Shown: piece by piece, positions 62,888 through 64,000 of the stretch | Position numbering within the stretch: the first letter of the stretch is position 1 | How the letters are laid out: every line of letters begins with the position of its first letter | DNA from: Romboutsia_E sp900604535 | Lineage (GTDB): Bacteria; Bacillota; Clostridia; Peptostreptococcales; Peptostreptococcaceae | Direction of reading: 5' to 3' | NCBI RefSeq assembly: GCF_900604535.1 | Contig: NZ_UWOT01000005.1 | Location: forward strand, 191,473-255,472 | Length of the DNA: 64,000 bases | The notes under the pieces: model-generated | What the model saw: the letters and a program-made list of their open reading frames with translations, nothing else | Databases searched by the model: none | Told to the model about the DNA's origin: nothing | Position numbers and translations under genes: made by a program

Positions 62888-64000
62888 TTACTTGAATCTC
62901 TCCCAGTATACCTTATCTTCTGATTGTACAGATTTAAAGTTTTCTCTTATAACTCTACAAATATAATATGCCTTTTCTCTTATTATGGGATAACTTAATT
63001 CACTAGGTATTTCATCTCCATCATAAAATAATAATTTAAATATTTCTGCCATATCTTCATTAGGATAAGTTTTAGAATATGTATTTATAAAACAAATACC
63101 TTCACTTGAATCACTATCAACCACTGTATTAGAATAATCATTTTCATATCCAATATAAGAGTAATTATACTTAGCATCATTAATTAAAAAATTATTCCAT
63201 GATTGAAAATCATCACTATATTTACTTATCCTATTATCAATAATGTGCATTAACTCATGTTGCATATTATATTTTATATTAAACATAGATTGTTCTCCAT
63301 CTAATACAATGCAGTTTCTCTTTAAATCATTATCACTATATGCATAACCTACTGGACTACTTATTGCATCATCTGCATTAGAACTTAACTTTCCAGTTAT
63401 ATATATATTGACTCCTGTCAATGAATTTTCATCAATTTCACTGCAAAGTTCATCTATAAATCCTCTTGGAAGCTTTGATAAAACATCATCTATTCCCCTT
63501 AATGCTCCTATTATATTATCTTCATTTTTTAACACCTCTCCTGTAAAATCTGGAAAATTCCCTATTGCATCCTCCTTTATAAATATATCTACATTATACT
63601 TTTCATTCATACTTTTTACTAATTCTTCTGCATCATTATAATTACTTACTTTCTTTTCTAATGTATTTAAATTTTTCATATCTATAAGTAAAAATTGTGT
63701 ATTTGCTATATCAATATCACATTCTTGATATTCATTTAAACCTATTATAGCAACGTCTTTATTGTCAGAGAATGCTCCGAATTTATAAGTATACTCTGAT
63801 TCTGTAAATAATTTTTCTTTATATATTAAATCACCATCTTCAATGGAATATATCCTGTAATTTTCTTTATCTAGATTATTATTTTCATATTCATATGTCA
63901 TTATAAAATTACTATCTGCAAATAGTATCATTTCCTTATCGCTAGGATTTTCTAAGCTAATAGAATACATATATTCTTTATCTTTTGATGAATATATATC
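62888..64000 (-). CDS. Zinc metallopeptidase, partial (runs off the window)
   Basis: The frame is open to the window edge on the upstream side, so the 5' end is missing. The visible part is about 370 residues. The first 120 or so (SLENPSDKEMILFADSNFIMTYE, YRIYSIEDGDLIYKEKLF) look like beta-propeller-type repeats. The C-terminal half carries a HELMHIIDNR zinc motif (HExxH), and a possible third ligand Glu in NEDMAEIFKLLFYDGDE. It resembles secreted gluzincin-type enzymes, perhaps with an N-terminal signal outside the window. Ends 25 bases before the DUF2156 gene, likely same transcript. Confidence 0.7.
   Translation of the reverse strand, partial: DIYSSKDKEYMYSISLENPSDKEMILFADSNFIMTYEYENNNLDKENYRIYSIEDGDLIYKEKLFTESEYTYKFGAFSDNKDVAIIGLNEYQECDIDIANTQFLLIDMKNLNTLEKKVSNYNDAEELVKSMNEKYNVDIFIKEDAIGNFPDFTGEVLKNEDNIIGALRGIDDVLSKLPRGFIDELCSEIDENSLTGVNIYITGKLSSNADDAISSPVGYAYSDNDLKRNCIVLDGEQSMFNIKYNMQHELMHIIDNRISKYSDDFQSWNNFLINDAKYNYSYIGYENDYSNTVVDSDSSEGICFINTYSKTYPNEDMAEIFKLLFYDGDEIPSELSYPIIREKAYYICRVIRENFKSVQSEDKVYWERFK

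Noticed and set aside
1..64000. tRNA, rRNA or prophage genes
   Set aside because: Looked for conserved tRNA arms, rRNA cores and phage structural genes; none were seen. The tyrosine recombinase has no phage neighbours.

Overview
The window is very AT-rich, with AGGAGG-type ribosome binding sites, many TTG/GTG starts and short intergenic gaps closed by U-tailed hairpins. Gene content is that of an anaerobic, spore-forming Clostridia member: a DUF3867 protein, a TIGR03905-type TSCPD protein, a two-gene SufC/SufB (SmsC/SmsB) system, a YlbF-family gene, a ~630-residue glutamine synthetase and cysteine-rich coat-like proteins. My inference is a Peptostreptococcaceae-type organism (Romboutsia/Paraclostridium/Clostridioides neighbourhood). 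This rests on gene recognition only. I see no rRNA, tRNA, CRISPR array, prophage or insertion sequence.

Layout. 1-5 kb: M15 peptidase lipoprotein, an ABC-F ATPase, a decayed DUF3885-like gene, a GerMN-like lipoprotein, a Sel1/TPR protein. 5.2-7.8 kb: a T-box leader controlling a YjiH-family transporter, followed by an isochorismatase-fold hydrolase. 7.8-10.3 kb: DUF3867, then divergent LD-carboxypeptidase (S66) and DppA-type D-aminopeptidase (M55), both fitting turnover of peptides that contain D-amino acids. 10.4-21 kb: mixed housekeeping and stress genes (Gfo/Idh oxidoreductase, RidA, glycerol kinase, parvulin PPIase, CBS protein, cold shock protein, secreted amidase, pyridoxal kinase) and several small membrane proteins. 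21.2-24.2 kb: a frameshifted YlbF gene and a zinc-type ABC importer (znuABC). 24.3-26.8 kb: a striking Cys-rich/coiled-coil/Met-rich protein, a divergent CCCxxC membrane protein and a second lipoprotein. 26.9-35.5 kb: M42 peptidase, a decayed YjiH paralogue, a GT28 glycolipid glycosyltransferase, a frameshifted M23 peptidase, glutamine synthetase and a DnaQ-like exonuclease.

35.5-41.5 kb is a complete sucrose module on the minus strand: LacI-type regulator, EIIBC, sucrose-6-P hydrolase, fructokinase and a stand-alone EIIA, with palindromic operators and cre-like sites. 41.5-47.5 kb: small sirohaem sulfite reductase-like protein, VanY-type carboxypeptidase, exonuclease III, a GalT-like HIT protein, an aminotransferase and a MarR regulator. 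47.5-54.7 kb: YjeM-type permease, DUF1904, adenylosuccinate lyase, a MATE efflux gene interrupted by one stop codon, a YfcC permease and an ArsD-like protein without cysteines. 54.9-64 kb: a coiled-coil membrane protein, a tyrosine recombinase lacking the box I arginine, UppP, an SF1 helicase-like protein, DUF1540, SmsCB, a DUF2156 protein and a zinc metallopeptidase running off the window edge.

I did not find a clear multi-gene novel system. The best candidates for something undescribed are the Cys/Met-rich coiled-coil protein with its divergent partner (24.4-26.2 kb), the T-box-controlled YjiH/isochorismatase pair (5.2-7.8 kb), the SF1 helicase-like protein with a degenerate N-terminal domain (57.3-59.1 kb), the arginine-less tyrosine recombinase (55.4-56.3 kb) and a long structured inverted repeat between ridA and glpK (12.7-12.8 kb). 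Several genes are broken by single events (YlbF, M23, MATE) and two are more deeply decayed (YjiH paralogue, DUF3885-like).
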